A DNA stretch of 64,000 nucleotides from VRUE01 sp963844395 (GTDB lineage Bacteria; Actinomycetota; Thermoleophilia; Solirubrobacterales; 70-9): NCBI GenBank assembly GCA_963844395.1, contig CAWJNX010000002.1, positions 434,001 to 498,000 on the forward strand, read 5' to 3'. Under the pieces are notes generated by a model that was given only the letters and a program-made list of their open reading frames with translations, did no database searches and had not been told where the DNA came from. Every line of letters begins with the position of its first letter. The first letter of the stretch is position 1. The translations under genes and the position numbers were made by a program. Below are positions 35,362 to 43,786 of this stretch, piece by piece.

Positions 35362-35877
35362 ATGGAGGAGAGCGGCGACCGTTTTCTGCGCATCTACATG
35401 AACGATCAGCTGGCGCTGGGCGTGGGCTGGCGCGAGCTGGCGCGGCGTGCGCAGAGCCAGAACGAGGGGACCGCGCTCGGCGATGCGCTGGCGGGCGTGG
35501 CGACCGGGATCTGCGAGGACATCGAGACCTTCGAAGCGATCATGGAGCGCCTCGGACTCGACCGCGACCGGGTGAAGCCGATGCTGGCCACGGTGGCCGA
35601 GCGGATCGGCCGCCTCAAGCTCAACGGTCAGCTGCGCGGTTACTCGCCACTCAGCCGCTTCGTCGAGCTCGACGTCCTCGCGATGGGTATCGAGGGGAAG
35701 AAGATCCTTTGGGCCAACCTGCGTGACTTCGCCGGCCTGCGGGCGCGCCTGCCGGACGTTGACTTCGACGCCCTGATCGAGCGCGCCGGCCGCCAGCGCG
35801 CCGAGCTGGAGCCGTTCAGGGTCCTGGCCGGCCGCGAATCGTTCGGTACGCCCGTCGCCCGACCCGCTTCGCCATAG
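35362..35877 (+). CDS. Ferritin-like four-helix protein of unknown function
   Basis: 171 aa from the ATG at 35362. It is predicted all-helical: 'RIYMNDQLALGVGWRELARR', 'DALAGVATGICEDIETFEAI', 'LKLNGQLRGYSPLSRFVELD' and 'FDALIERAGRQRAELEPFRV'. Similar small proteins are widespread in actinobacteria and are placed in the ferritin-like class, but obvious diiron EXXH ligands are not visible here. It lies 26 bp before the LigD polymerase gene on the same strand. Confidence 0.7.
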   Translation: MEESGDRFLRIYMNDQLALGVGWRELARRAQSQNEGTALGDALAGVATGICEDIETFEAIMERLGLDRDRVKPMLATVAERIGRLKLNGQLRGYSPLSRFVELDVLAMGIEGKKILWANLRDFAGLRARLPDVDFDALIERAGRQRAELEPFRVLAGRESFGTPVARPASP

Positions 35878-35903
35878 GCCGGCGCCGAGCTACGCTCGGG
35901 TCG

Positions 35904-37043
35904 ATGGCCAAACGGGAGTACACCATGCTCGAGGTGGGTGGCCGCGAGGTGCGGCTCTCGAACCCGGGCAAGGTCTACTTCCCGAAGCCCGGCTGGACGA
36001 AGCTCGACATCGTCGAGTACTACCTGGCGGTCGCGGAGCCGGCGCTGGTCCACCTGCGAGAGCGGCCGACGGTGATGAAGCGCTTCGTCAACGGGATCAT
36101 GGAGGAGCCGATCTGGCAGAAGCGGGTGCCGCAGAAAGTGCCCGAGTGGCTGCAGACGGCAACCGTCGCCTTCCCATCGGGGCGGACGGCCGAGGAGCTG
36201 ATCGCCGACGATGCCGCGCACATGGTCTGGGCGGTCAACCTCGGTGTCATCGACTTCAACCCGTGGCCGGCGCGCCGCGGCGACCTCGACCATCCCGACG
36301 AGCTGCGGGTCAACCTCGATCCCACCGAGGGGATCAACTGGGACGACGTCCGCCGCACCGCGATCGTGGTCCGCGACGTGCTCGCCGAGCACGGCCTCGA
36401 GGGCTATCCCAAGACCTCGGGGTCGAAGGGCATCCACGTCAACGTCCGCATCGAGCCGCGCTGGGACTTCCTCGAGGTGCGCCGCGCGGCGTTGGCGCTG
36501 GCGCGCGAGGTCGAGCGCCGCGCTCCCGACCTGGCGACGACCAAGTGGTGGAAGGAGGAACGCCACGGCGTCTTCGTCGACTACAACCAGAACGCCCGCG
36601 ACCGCACCGTCGCCTCTTGCTACTCGGTGCGCCCGACGCCCGACGCGAGGGTCTCGTGCGCGCTGCGCTGGGAGGAGGTGCCGGACGCCGAGCCGGCGGA
36701 GCTGCGGCTTGACACGGTGCCCGACCGGCTGCGCGCGCACGGCGATCCCGCCGCCGACATCGACGAGCGGCCCGGCACGCTGGACTCGCTGCTCGACCTG
36801 GCCCGCCGTGACGAGGAGGAGGGCCTCGGCGACGCGCCCTGGCCGCCGCACTTCCCCAAGCAGAAGGACGAGCCGAAGCGCGTCCAGCCGAGTCGCGACC
36901 GGGACCGCCCCAAGCAGCGCGGCCGCGCCGGCGATCCCCAGCCAGGCGGCCCGCCGCCGGGCGTGCAGAGCGGCGGCATGCAGCAGGGCTTCGGCTCGAA
37001 GCCGCGCACCGGGCAGGGTCACCTTGAGGAGTTCGACGAGTAG
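35904..37043 (+). CDS. LigD-type polymerase/primase domain protein
   Basis: 379 aa; ATG at 35904. It matches the stand-alone Prim-PolC/LigD polymerase family: 'NPGKVYFPKPGWTKLDIVEY', 'GVIDFNPWPARRGDLDHPDE', 'GLEGYPKTSGSKGIHVNVRI', and 'GVFVDYNQNARDRTVASCYS'. Such enzymes fill gaps with ribonucleotides in end joining or excision repair. The metal-binding D-x-D motif reads N-L-D (codons gtc aac ctc gat at about 36307-36320), so the first Asp is Asn; activity may be reduced or lost. The last 90 residues are a Pro/Gln/Gly-rich basic tail. The PE-ligase part is encoded separately at 41226. Confidence 0.87.
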   Translation: MAKREYTMLEVGGREVRLSNPGKVYFPKPGWTKLDIVEYYLAVAEPALVHLRERPTVMKRFVNGIMEEPIWQKRVPQKVPEWLQTATVAFPSGRTAEELIADDAAHMVWAVNLGVIDFNPWPARRGDLDHPDELRVNLDPTEGINWDDVRRTAIVVRDVLAEHGLEGYPKTSGSKGIHVNVRIEPRWDFLEVRRAALALAREVERRAPDLATTKWWKEERHGVFVDYNQNARDRTVASCYSVRPTPDARVSCALRWEEVPDAEPAELRLDTVPDRLRAHGDPAADIDERPGTLDSLLDLARRDEEEGLGDAPWPPHFPKQKDEPKRVQPSRDRDRPKQRGRAGDPQPGGPPPGVQSGGMQQGFGSKPRTGQGHLEEFDE

Positions 37044-37098
37044 CTGGTACGAATTGAGGGGTTCGAGGACAGGACCGGTCACGCAATAGGTTCCACGG

Positions 37099-37839
37099 AT
37101 GGCCGACGTAGTCGTCTTGCTGCTGGCGGCGTCCGCCACCGCCCTGGCCACCGGGCTGGGGGCGGTTCCGGTCTTCTTCCTCGGTGAGCGGGCGGCGGGG
37201 CTGACGCCGATTCTGCTCGGCTTTGCCGCCGGCGTGATGGGGGTCGCCTCTTTCGCCGGGCTGTTGATCCCGGCCGCCGAAGAAGGCTCCGCCCTGGCGG
37301 TCGCCACGGGGCTACTCGTCGGGGCAGGGGTGTTAGGTGCCGCGCGGCGGCGCTTCGACGCCGACTCCACCTTCATGGGACGCTCCGGTCCTGGGGCCAG
37401 GACCTCAGCGCTGATCTTCCTTGTCCTCTTCGTTCACAGCCTGCCAGAGGGCTTCGCGATCGGCACGGCTTTCGCCTCCGACCGTGCCGGGCTGAGCCTC
37501 TTCGTGATCCTCGCGATCGCGCTGCAGAACATCCCCGAGGGGACCAGCGTCGCGATCCCGATGACGAGCGCCGGCTTCGGTCGCGCCCGCCAGTTCTGGG
37601 CGGCGGTCGCGACCAGCGCTCCGCAGCCGGTGGGCGCGCTGGTCGCCTTCCTCCTGGTCGAGCAGGTCGAGGCGCTGCTGCCCTTCTCCTTCGCACTCGC
37701 CGCCGGCGCGATGCTCTCCCTGATCGCGATTGAACTGCTGCCCAAGGCCTACGCCGGCCGCGCCAGACTCGGCCCGAGTGCCGGTCTCGCGCTCGGAGCC
37801 GCGCTGATGCTGGTCCTCAGCTTCTCTCTCGGTGTCTAA
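37099..37839 (+). CDS. ZIP-family metal transporter
   Basis: 246 aa, about eight membrane helices. TM4 has 'HSLPEGFAIG' and TM5 has 'QNIPEGTSVAIP', the paired H/N-x-x-P-E-G motifs that form the binuclear metal site of ZIP transporters. The loop before TM4 is short. It should import Zn2+ or another divalent metal. It follows the LigD polymerase gene by 55 bp on the same strand and no metal-regulator gene is adjacent. Confidence 0.88.
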   Translation: MADVVVLLLAASATALATGLGAVPVFFLGERAAGLTPILLGFAAGVMGVASFAGLLIPAAEEGSALAVATGLLVGAGVLGAARRRFDADSTFMGRSGPGARTSALIFLVLFVHSLPEGFAIGTAFASDRAGLSLFVILAIALQNIPEGTSVAIPMTSAGFGRARQFWAAVATSAPQPVGALVAFLLVEQVEALLPFSFALAAGAMLSLIAIELLPKAYAGRARLGPSAGLALGAALMLVLSFSLGV

Positions 37840-37853
37840 ATTTGACCGCTATC

Positions 37854-37874
37854 TGTCCATGACAAATGTCCATG
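37854..37874. promoter_or_regulatory. Direct repeats upstream of the toxin-antitoxin pair
   Basis: TGTCCATG occurs at 37854-37861 and 37867-37874, 13 bp apart, shortly before the antitoxin ATG (37888); CCATGG is included. Phd/YefM antitoxins repress their own promoter through repeated sites, so this is a candidate operator. Confidence 0.45.
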
Positions 37875-37887
37875 GTAATATCCTTCC

Positions 37888-38127
37888 ATGAGGACGATTC
37901 CGGCCGGAGAGTTCAAGCAGACCTGCCTGCGTCTGCTCGACGAGGTGGGCGACTCCGGTGAGCCGATCGTCATCACCAAGCGTGGAAAAGCGGTCGCTCA
38001 GCTCACGGCCCTGAAGCGCGAACGCCTCGACGACTGGGATGGGGCGATGCGCGAGCGGGGTGAGATTCGCGGCGACCTCGTCGCCCCCGCGGCGGATGCC
38101 GACGAGTGGGACGTCCTGCGCGGGTGA
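37888..38127 (+). CDS. Phd/YefM-type antitoxin
   Basis: 79 aa. 'MRTIPAGEFKQTCLRLLDEV' and 'PIVITKRGKAVAQLTAL' are the standard Phd/YefM N-terminal fold that binds DNA; the acidic C-terminus (APAADADEWDVLRG) would neutralise the toxin. Its TGA overlaps the toxin GTG by 4 bp (GTGA), the usual coupling of type II systems. Confidence 0.88.
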   Translation: MRTIPAGEFKQTCLRLLDEVGDSGEPIVITKRGKAVAQLTALKRERLDDWDGAMRERGEIRGDLVAPAADADEWDVLRG

Positions 38128-38516
38128 GGCTGCTGCTCGATACCCATGCTTGGCTCTGGCGGCTTCTCGACCCAGAGCGAATGTCCGCCGAGGCGCATGC
38201 TGCCGTCGCCGACCGGGACAGCGAGCTGTTCCTGTCGCCAATCTCGATCTGGGAGACGCTTGTCCTCGCCCGCAAGGGACGGCTGTCCCTGGCGCCGTCG
38301 CCCCGAGAGTGGGTGCTCGAAGCGCTGCGGCGATCTGCTCCGACAGCCGCCCTGCTCACTTACGGCATCGCCCTGCGCAGCGAGGAGCTAGCCGGCTTCG
38401 GCTCCGAAGACCCGGCGGACCGTTTCCTGGTCGCGACCGCCCTCGAGCATGATTTCACCGTGGTCACGGCTGACGCTGCGATGCGTGAGTTCGCGCCGCT
38501 TCCGACCCTCTGGTAG
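38124..38516 (+). CDS. PIN-domain toxin (VapC-like)
   Basis: 130 aa from the GTG at 38124. Acidic active-site residues of the PIN ribonuclease are present: Asp in 'LLLDTHAWLW', Glu in 'SPISIWETLVLARKG', Asp in 'SEDPADRFLVATALEH' and in 'VVTADAAM'. The toxin should cleave RNA (for VapC members, tRNA or rRNA) unless bound by the Phd-type antitoxin. The pair converges with the TIR gene 36 bp downstream. Confidence 0.9.
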   Translation: MRLLLDTHAWLWRLLDPERMSAEAHAAVADRDSELFLSPISIWETLVLARKGRLSLAPSPREWVLEALRRSAPTAALLTYGIALRSEELAGFGSEDPADRFLVATALEHDFTVVTADAAMREFAPLPTLW

Positions 38517-38551
38517 GGCGTCGCCGCCAGAACAGGCGGCCCTGACCGTCG

Positions 38552-39751
38552 TCACGTGGGTGGCGGCCTTGGCGATGAGCGCCTACCGTCGAGGGCGAGC
38601 ATGGCGGCAAGCGTCAGGCCGGCCATCGCTGCGGCTGCCAGGCCGAAGGCCAGCAGCGTTTCGAACAGAGGGTCGGGTTTCCATTCGAGGACGATGACGG
38701 CGATGAGCTGGAAGAGGAAACCGCCGACCGCGCCGCAGACAAATCCAGCGGCGGTCCGGCGCCGATGCCAAAGCGAGCCGATCAACGCTCCGATGAGGCC
38801 GCCGGCGACGGCGATCGCTCCGAGCGCGATGTCCGCTCGCGACTGAAAGCCGACCTTCTCGTCTGGCAGGAAAACGGGCAGGGCCCAAATCGTGCCGGAG
38901 ATGGCGCCGGCGAGGGCGCCGACAAGCAGGCCTCGCACCCCGGGGCGGACGGGGTCGACTCGTCTGATCCGGAGCGCGAGCCAGATCGCAAGGGCGGCGC
39001 CGATAAGCGCCAATACCACCGTTTCCTGCAAGATCGTCCCGCCGATCTGTTCCGCGGTCTCCCTGGGACTGAGTTCGTCAGGTTCGCCGTGCTTCAGTTT
39101 CGGGATTTCATCTGGCATCGGAATCGGATCCCCGAGCAGACGTGCGGCCGCCGCGGTTATGCCCGCAACCAACATGCCTTCGAGGACCAAGCGCTTGGAG
39201 AGTGGGGGCGTGGGAGGTGCCGAGATCGCAGCCGTGATCCCGGCCACGGCGCCATCCGGGAGGAGCTCGTCGAGCACGCTCATCAGGCGCCCGACGTCGT
39301 AGCCCCAACGTCCCTCGCTCAGTTCCAGCGCGTTGCGGCGCGTGATTGGCTGAAGCTCCGACGGCAGGTCCTCTCGCCTGGGCATCCGGGCCCCGGAGAC
39401 GAGCACTGGAATCAGGGTCACGTCGGAGCGGCGAACGGCGCTTTCGACCTCGAGCCGGACGAAGTCCTCGGGATCGTCGATCCGGCGGGTTCCGTCTTCG
39501 TCCGCCACCGTTGCCCAGCTCGGTCCCATGACCACGATCAGGGCCAGGCAGCCGGACACCACCTCGGCGATCCGCTCGACGAAGTCGACGCCGGGTGCCA
39601 TATCGACGTCCATGAACACGTTGCTCTCGCCGAAGCGAGCAACCATGGCGTCGTAGAGGCGACCTGCGTGGGCGGCGGTCTCCTCGCGGCGATAGCAGAT
39701 AAAGACTTTCTGTACCGGCGCACTGACTGGCGTGCCCACCTCGGCGTTCAT
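38552..39751 (-). CDS. TIR-domain protein with C-terminal transmembrane bundle
   Basis: 399 aa from the ATG at 39751, fixed by an ATGA overlap with the upstream gene. Residues about 15-160 form a TIR domain: 'KVFICYRREETAAHAGRLYD' (box 1), 'CLALIVVMGPSW', and 'DFVRLEVESAVRRSDVTLIP', in which a Glu sits where TIR NADases have the catalytic residue. Residues about 180-390 contain around six membrane helices (for example 'TVVLALIGAALAIWLALRI'). A membrane-bound TIR effector acting on NAD+ is inferred. The paired SLATT protein suggests an antiviral or signalling system. Confidence 0.8.
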   Translation of the reverse strand: MNAEVGTPVSAPVQKVFICYRREETAAHAGRLYDAMVARFGESNVFMDVDMAPGVDFVERIAEVVSGCLALIVVMGPSWATVADEDGTRRIDDPEDFVRLEVESAVRRSDVTLIPVLVSGARMPRREDLPSELQPITRRNALELSEGRWGYDVGRLMSVLDELLPDGAVAGITAAISAPPTPPLSKRLVLEGMLVAGITAAAARLLGDPIPMPDEIPKLKHGEPDELSPRETAEQIGGTILQETVVLALIGAALAIWLALRIRRVDPVRPGVRGLLVGALAGAISGTIWALPVFLPDEKVGFQSRADIALGAIAVAGGLIGALIGSLWHRRRTAAGFVCGAVGGFLFQLIAVIVLEWKPDPLFETLLAFGLAAAAMAGLTLAAMLALDGRRSSPRPPPT

Positions 39752-40227
39752 CTCTCGCCCCCCAGTTTCTTGCCCGCCTCTTCCCGGTTCGACACCCAGG
39801 CGGCGTGCTCCTGGGAGACGAGGCTCTCCACTCGCTCGGCGAGCACACCCTCGGGGTTGGGCGCACCTGCGTAGGGCCCGGCTTCCGCCATGAACAGGAA
39901 CTGCTCGTGCTTGAGCTGCTCGCAGGTCGCCCTGTAAGTGGTCCAGTTCTGCTGGTATTGCTGGAGCTGCTGCAGGCCCTCGAGCACCACGATCAAGGCG
40001 CCGCCTCCGCCAATCAACCCGATTGGCGCCGAGGCACTCGCCGCCACTGGAATCGCCGCCGCCGTAATGATCTGGCAGATCTTCAACCCCTTGAACCAAC
40101 GCTGATTGAGCTGGCTCTTGGCGTCGTACCAGGCGATCTGATCCCGAACCCGGTCCCAGGCCGGCGACTCTGCTGACGCAGCGCTTACTGGTTTACGAGA
40201 CGCTACTCCAGCAATAGGAGCTTCCAT
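39748..40227 (-). CDS. DUF4231 / SLATT-type membrane protein
   Basis: 159 aa from the ATG at 40227, which follows AGGAG; an ATG at 40239 is also possible. 'AWYDAKSQLNQRWFKGLKIC' precedes two hydrophobic segments ('QIITAAAIPVAASA', 'PIGLIGGGGALIVVLEGL'), followed by 'NWTTYRATCEQLKHEQFLFM'. This is the layout of DUF4231/SLATT proteins, predicted pore-formers coupled to nucleotide- or NAD-based defence sensors. The stop overlaps the TIR gene start (ATGA), so the two proteins are made together. Confidence 0.75.
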   Translation of the reverse strand: MEAPIAGVASRKPVSAASAESPAWDRVRDQIAWYDAKSQLNQRWFKGLKICQIITAAAIPVAASASAPIGLIGGGGALIVVLEGLQQLQQYQQNWTTYRATCEQLKHEQFLFMAEAGPYAGAPNPEGVLAERVESLVSQEHAAWVSNREEAGKKLGGER

Positions 40228-40312
40228 ATTGCTCCTCATGCTGGCTGTGTATACCAGACACCTCGAACCAAAGCCATATTTGGATTGCGCCGATCTAGTA
40301 AGGCGTTGCCCG

Positions 40313-41179
40313 CTAGAGCAAGCCGAGCAGGAGCGAGACGACGATCGCGGTCGGCGTGCCGATCAGGCTGAGGCGGGCGAAGAAGCGGTTCCACATGCCC
40401 TCGTAGCCGACGCTCTGGAAGAGCAGCAGGCCGACGACGTGGGCCAGGTTGATCAGGGCCAGGGCGGTGGCGATCAGGATGCGGGCCGCGCAGGCGAAGC
40501 CGAGCCGGCCTTCCTCGAAGTCGTGGCCGGTTGCCTCGCCGACGCAATCGGCGGCGAGGGCGCCGAGCAGCAGGGTGCCGAGGATCGCGACGACGATGCC
40601 GCCGAAGTCGCGGCGCGAGAGCGGCGGCAGGTTGGCCGACGGTCGCCAGCCTTTGTCGCGCCCGGCGCCTCGCTCGGTTTCCTTGACGTCGAGCACGTGG
40701 GGGCTCTCGGCGCGATCGACGACCAACTCGACCACCGGCAGGTCGAGGTCGCGCTGCGCCTGTTCGAGCAGGCCGCGCTCGGCGAAGTCGCCTTCCTTGT
40801 CGCTGTGGGCGACGAGCAGGATCTGGTCGGGGTGAAACTTGAGGATCTCGTCCTCGATCGCGATCATCGGGTCGGAATCGCCGACCTCGCCGTCGGCCTC
40901 GATCCCGGCCTTGCGCAGCTCCTCGATGGTGCGACGCAGCCGCTCGCCGGCCGGTCCGATCGCGCCGTCAACGTCGCCCATCGTGTGCTTCAGCCCGGAG
41001 TCAACCAGCGCCGGGGCGACGACGAAGACGGCACTGGGCTTCTCGCCAAGGTGCTCGACGACGCTGTCGCGAAGCTCGCTGCCGGCAACCGCCTCGTCGG
41101 CGACGACGAGGACGCGGCTGCCGCCGTGCCCGTCCGTACCGGCGCGGTCGTCGCCGATCTCGACCCGCTCGTCCGCCAT
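40313..41179 (-). CDS. Universal-stress-like protein fused to a membrane domain
   Basis: 288 aa from the ATG at 41179; earlier codons of the open frame lie in a divergent promoter region. Residues about 20-155 resemble a Usp domain ('RVLVVADEAVAGSELRDSVV', 'EILKFHPDQILLVAHSD') with a two-part alpha/beta repeat. After a linker ('SANLPPLSRRDFGGIVVAIL') come three membrane helices up to the C-terminus. A membrane-tethered nucleotide- or stress-sensing role is likely but unproven. It precedes the SLATT gene on the same strand by 85 bp and could be transcribed with it. Confidence 0.6.
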   Translation of the reverse strand: MADERVEIGDDRAGTDGHGGSRVLVVADEAVAGSELRDSVVEHLGEKPSAVFVVAPALVDSGLKHTMGDVDGAIGPAGERLRRTIEELRKAGIEADGEVGDSDPMIAIEDEILKFHPDQILLVAHSDKEGDFAERGLLEQAQRDLDLPVVELVVDRAESPHVLDVKETERGAGRDKGWRPSANLPPLSRRDFGGIVVAILGTLLLGALAADCVGEATGHDFEEGRLGFACAARILIATALALINLAHVVGLLLFQSVGYEGMWNRFFARLSLIGTPTAIVVSLLLGLL

Positions 41180-41225
41180 GCCTAGGCCATACCCCGCGAA
41201 ACCGGCTTGAAAACGGTCGTACGGT

Positions 41226-42692
41226 GTGTGGGTGGCCGGCAAGAAGAAGCTGAGCGAGTACGAGCGCAAGCGCGACTTCGGCCAGACGCCCGAGCCTTCG
41301 CCACGCCGCCGCCGCAAGAAGACGAGCGCTCCGCGCTTCGTCGTCCAGGAACACAGCGCCCGCCGCCTGCACTGGGACCTGCGCCTCGAGCACGACGGGG
41401 TCGCTGTCTCCTGGGCGATCCCCAACGGGATCCCCGACGACCCCGACCAGAACCGCAAGGCGGTCCACACCGAGGACCACCCGCTCGAGTACATGGACTT
41501 CGAAGACGAGATCCCGGCCGGCGAGTACGGCGGCGGGACCGTGAAAATCTGGGACCGCGGCACCTACGAGTGCCACAAGTGGGAGGAGCGGAAAGTCGTC
41601 TTCAGCTTCGAGGGCGAGCGGTTGAGCGGTCGCTACGCGCTGTTCCAGGCCGGCAGCGCGAAGGACTGGATGATCCATCGCATGGACCCGCCCAGCGAGG
41701 CGCGCGATCCCTTCCCGGAGTCGGTCGTACCGATGCTGGCGCGGCTCTCCAAGCTGCCCACCGGGGACACGGGCTGGGCTGTGGAGGTCAAGTTGGACGG
41801 AGTGCGGGCGATCGCCTACTGTCGGCCCGGCCGGCTCGAACTGCAGAGCCGCAACCTGCGCGACATCACCGCCCAGTACCCGGAGGTGCGCCGCCTCTCG
41901 CGCCAGCTCGGCACCCACGACGCGGTGCTCGACGGCGAGTTGGTCGCCTTCGACGACGAGGGACGTCCCAGTTTCGAGCGCCTCCAGCAGCGGATTCACC
42001 AGACCGCCGACTCCGTGGTCCGCCGCCGCATGAAGAGTCATCCGGTCACCTACGTCATCTTCGACCTCCTTTATATAGACGGGCAGGACCTGATGGGCGA
42101 GCCGTACCGTCGCCGCCGCGAGCTGCTCGAAGAGCTGCAGCTGTCGGGGCCGAGCTGGCAGACGCCGCGCCATTCGACCGGTCACGCCAAGGAGCTGCTG
42201 GAGGCGAGCCGCGAGCACGGCCTGGAGGGTGTGGTACTGAAGCGACTCGACAGCCGCTACTCGCCAGGCAAGCGCACTGGGGCCTGGCTCAAGGTGAAAA
42301 ACATCGGCCGGCAGGAGTTCGTGATCGGCGGCTGGCTGCCGGGCGAAGGGCGGCGCCGCAACCAGCTCGGCTCGATCCTGCTCGGCCACTTCGACGCCGA
42401 CGGCGGCGGCACGTTCCACTACGCCGGCAAAGTCGGCACCGGCTTCGCCGAGAAAGACCTGAAGGAACTGCTTGAGCTGCTGCGGCCGCTGGCGCGTAAG
42501 ACGAACCCCTTTGCCGGCCGGAAAGGCCCGAGGAATGCCAACTTCGTCGAGCCAGAGCTGGTCGCCGAGATCGAGTTCCGCGAGCTGACCAAGGAGGGGA
42601 TGGTCCGTCACGGCTCCTTCAAGGGCATGCGGGACGACAAGCCGGCCAAAGAAGTGGTCCTCGAGACTCCTGCGCGGCCGCCGAGCGCCTGA
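41226..42692 (+). CDS. ligD: ATP-dependent DNA ligase with phosphoesterase domain (LigD PE-Lig)
   Basis: 488 aa from a GTG at 41226 (another GTG at 41232). Residues about 35-150 form the 3'-phosphoesterase domain ('RFVVQEHSARRLHWDLRLEH', 'DFEDEIPAGEYGGGTVKIWD') with the paired His and Asp. The ligase follows: motif I 'EVKLDGVRAIAY' with the adenylated Lys, 'LDGELVAFD', 'EGVVLKRLDSRYSPGKRTGA' and 'WLKVKN', then an OB-fold. It repairs double-strand breaks with Ku. There is no Ku gene in the window; the polymerase part is a separate protein at 35904. The gene is divergent from the stress-like gene. Confidence 0.9.
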   Translation: MWVAGKKKLSEYERKRDFGQTPEPSPRRRRKKTSAPRFVVQEHSARRLHWDLRLEHDGVAVSWAIPNGIPDDPDQNRKAVHTEDHPLEYMDFEDEIPAGEYGGGTVKIWDRGTYECHKWEERKVVFSFEGERLSGRYALFQAGSAKDWMIHRMDPPSEARDPFPESVVPMLARLSKLPTGDTGWAVEVKLDGVRAIAYCRPGRLELQSRNLRDITAQYPEVRRLSRQLGTHDAVLDGELVAFDDEGRPSFERLQQRIHQTADSVVRRRMKSHPVTYVIFDLLYIDGQDLMGEPYRRRRELLEELQLSGPSWQTPRHSTGHAKELLEASREHGLEGVVLKRLDSRYSPGKRTGAWLKVKNIGRQEFVIGGWLPGEGRRRNQLGSILLGHFDADGGGTFHYAGKVGTGFAEKDLKELLELLRPLARKTNPFAGRKGPRNANFVEPELVAEIEFRELTKEGMVRHGSFKGMRDDKPAKEVVLETPARPPSA

Positions 42693-42733
42693 GTCGCGTT
42701 TACCCCGCACGCCCTGCCGGGAAGCAGTAGAGC

Positions 42734-43786
42734 GTGATCGGGGTCGATGAGAAGCACGCAGCCTCCGATCGCGCCGCCTTGCCGGTGGCCGGACCGGTCA
42801 GCGAGCTGGTGGCCGCGTTGCTCGGCGGCAGCCCCCGGGACCCCGACTTCTCTCCCCAGGAAGCATCCGACCTCGTCCGCCACCTGAGCGAGGCGGCCGC
42901 CGACCCCCTCGGCGACGACGACCTGCAACTGGCGCTCTATCTCTGTTACGAGCTGCACTACCGCTCCTTTGTGGGTGTCGACCCCGAGTGGGAGTGGAGC
43001 CCGGTTCAGCTCGCCGTGCGCGCGGTGCTGGAGGACGCATTCCTCGAAGCGCTGGAGGAGAAGGTCGGTCGCGGCGGGCCGGTCGATCCCGACGAGGTCG
43101 GCGATCTCCTCTTCCGCCTCGAGGAAGGCGACGACGGCGTCTCGCTCTCGCGGCGCCTGGAAACGGAGGCGGGCATCGAGGAGTTCCGCGAGTTCGCCGT
43201 CCACCGCTCGCTCTACCAGCTGAAAGAGGCCGATCCCCACAGCTGGGCGATCCCCCGCCTGGCGGGCGCGCCGAAGACTGCGCTGCTCGAGGTGCAGGGC
43301 GACGAGTACGGCGGCGGCCGGCCGGAGCGGATGCACTCGGTCCTCTTCGCCAAGACGATGCGGGCGCTCGGCCTCGACGACCGCGAGAACGCTTATCTCT
43401 CCCTCGTCCCCGGTATGACCCTGGCGACCGTCAACCTGATGTCGGCCTTCGGCCTGCGGCGCAGCCGCCGCGGCGCGATAGTCGGCCACCTGGCGATGTT
43501 CGAGATGACCTCGGCGCGGCCAAATCGGCGCTACGGCAACGCCCTGCGGCGGCTCGGCTTCGGCACCGAGGCAACCGACTTCTACGACGAGCACGTCGAG
43601 GCCGACGCCGTGCACGAGAACATCGCCGCCTACGACCTGGCCGGCGGGCTGGCTCGGGCCGAGCCGGACCTGGCCGAGGACATCGTCTACGGCGCCCGCG
43701 CCTTGCTCGACCTTGAGGACCGCTTCGCGCGGCGCCTGCTCGCGGCCTGGGAGGAAGGCGAGACGTCGCTGCGCCGGGCGCTGTGA
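42734..43786 (+). CDS. Haem-oxygenase-like iron-containing redox enzyme
   Basis: 350 aa from a GTG at 42734. The pattern 'CYELHYRSFVGVDPEWEW', 'LEVQGDEYGGGRPERMHSVL' and 'GHLAMFEMTSARPNRRYGN' with a late 'EHVEADAVHENIA' gives the Glu/His ligands of the haem-oxygenase-like diiron (HDO) family. Members oxidise fatty acids or other small molecules; the substrate here is unknown. The stop overlaps the start of the glycosyltransferase gene by 4 bp (GTGA), so they form an operon. Confidence 0.82.
   Translation: MIGVDEKHAASDRAALPVAGPVSELVAALLGGSPRDPDFSPQEASDLVRHLSEAAADPLGDDDLQLALYLCYELHYRSFVGVDPEWEWSPVQLAVRAVLEDAFLEALEEKVGRGGPVDPDEVGDLLFRLEEGDDGVSLSRRLETEAGIEEFREFAVHRSLYQLKEADPHSWAIPRLAGAPKTALLEVQGDEYGGGRPERMHSVLFAKTMRALGLDDRENAYLSLVPGMTLATVNLMSAFGLRRSRRGAIVGHLAMFEMTSARPNRRYGNALRRLGFGTEATDFYDEHVEADAVHENIAAYDLAGGLARAEPDLAEDIVYGARALLDLEDRFARRLLAAWEEGETSLRRAL

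Noticed and set aside
35640..37376. Minus-strand open frame opposite the LigD polymerase gene
   Set aside because: Shadow of a confidently identified gene.
40313..41563. Longer form of the stress-like protein starting near 41563
   Set aside because: The extra part overlaps the divergent ligase gene and has no Usp similarity; ATG 41179 starts the conserved region.
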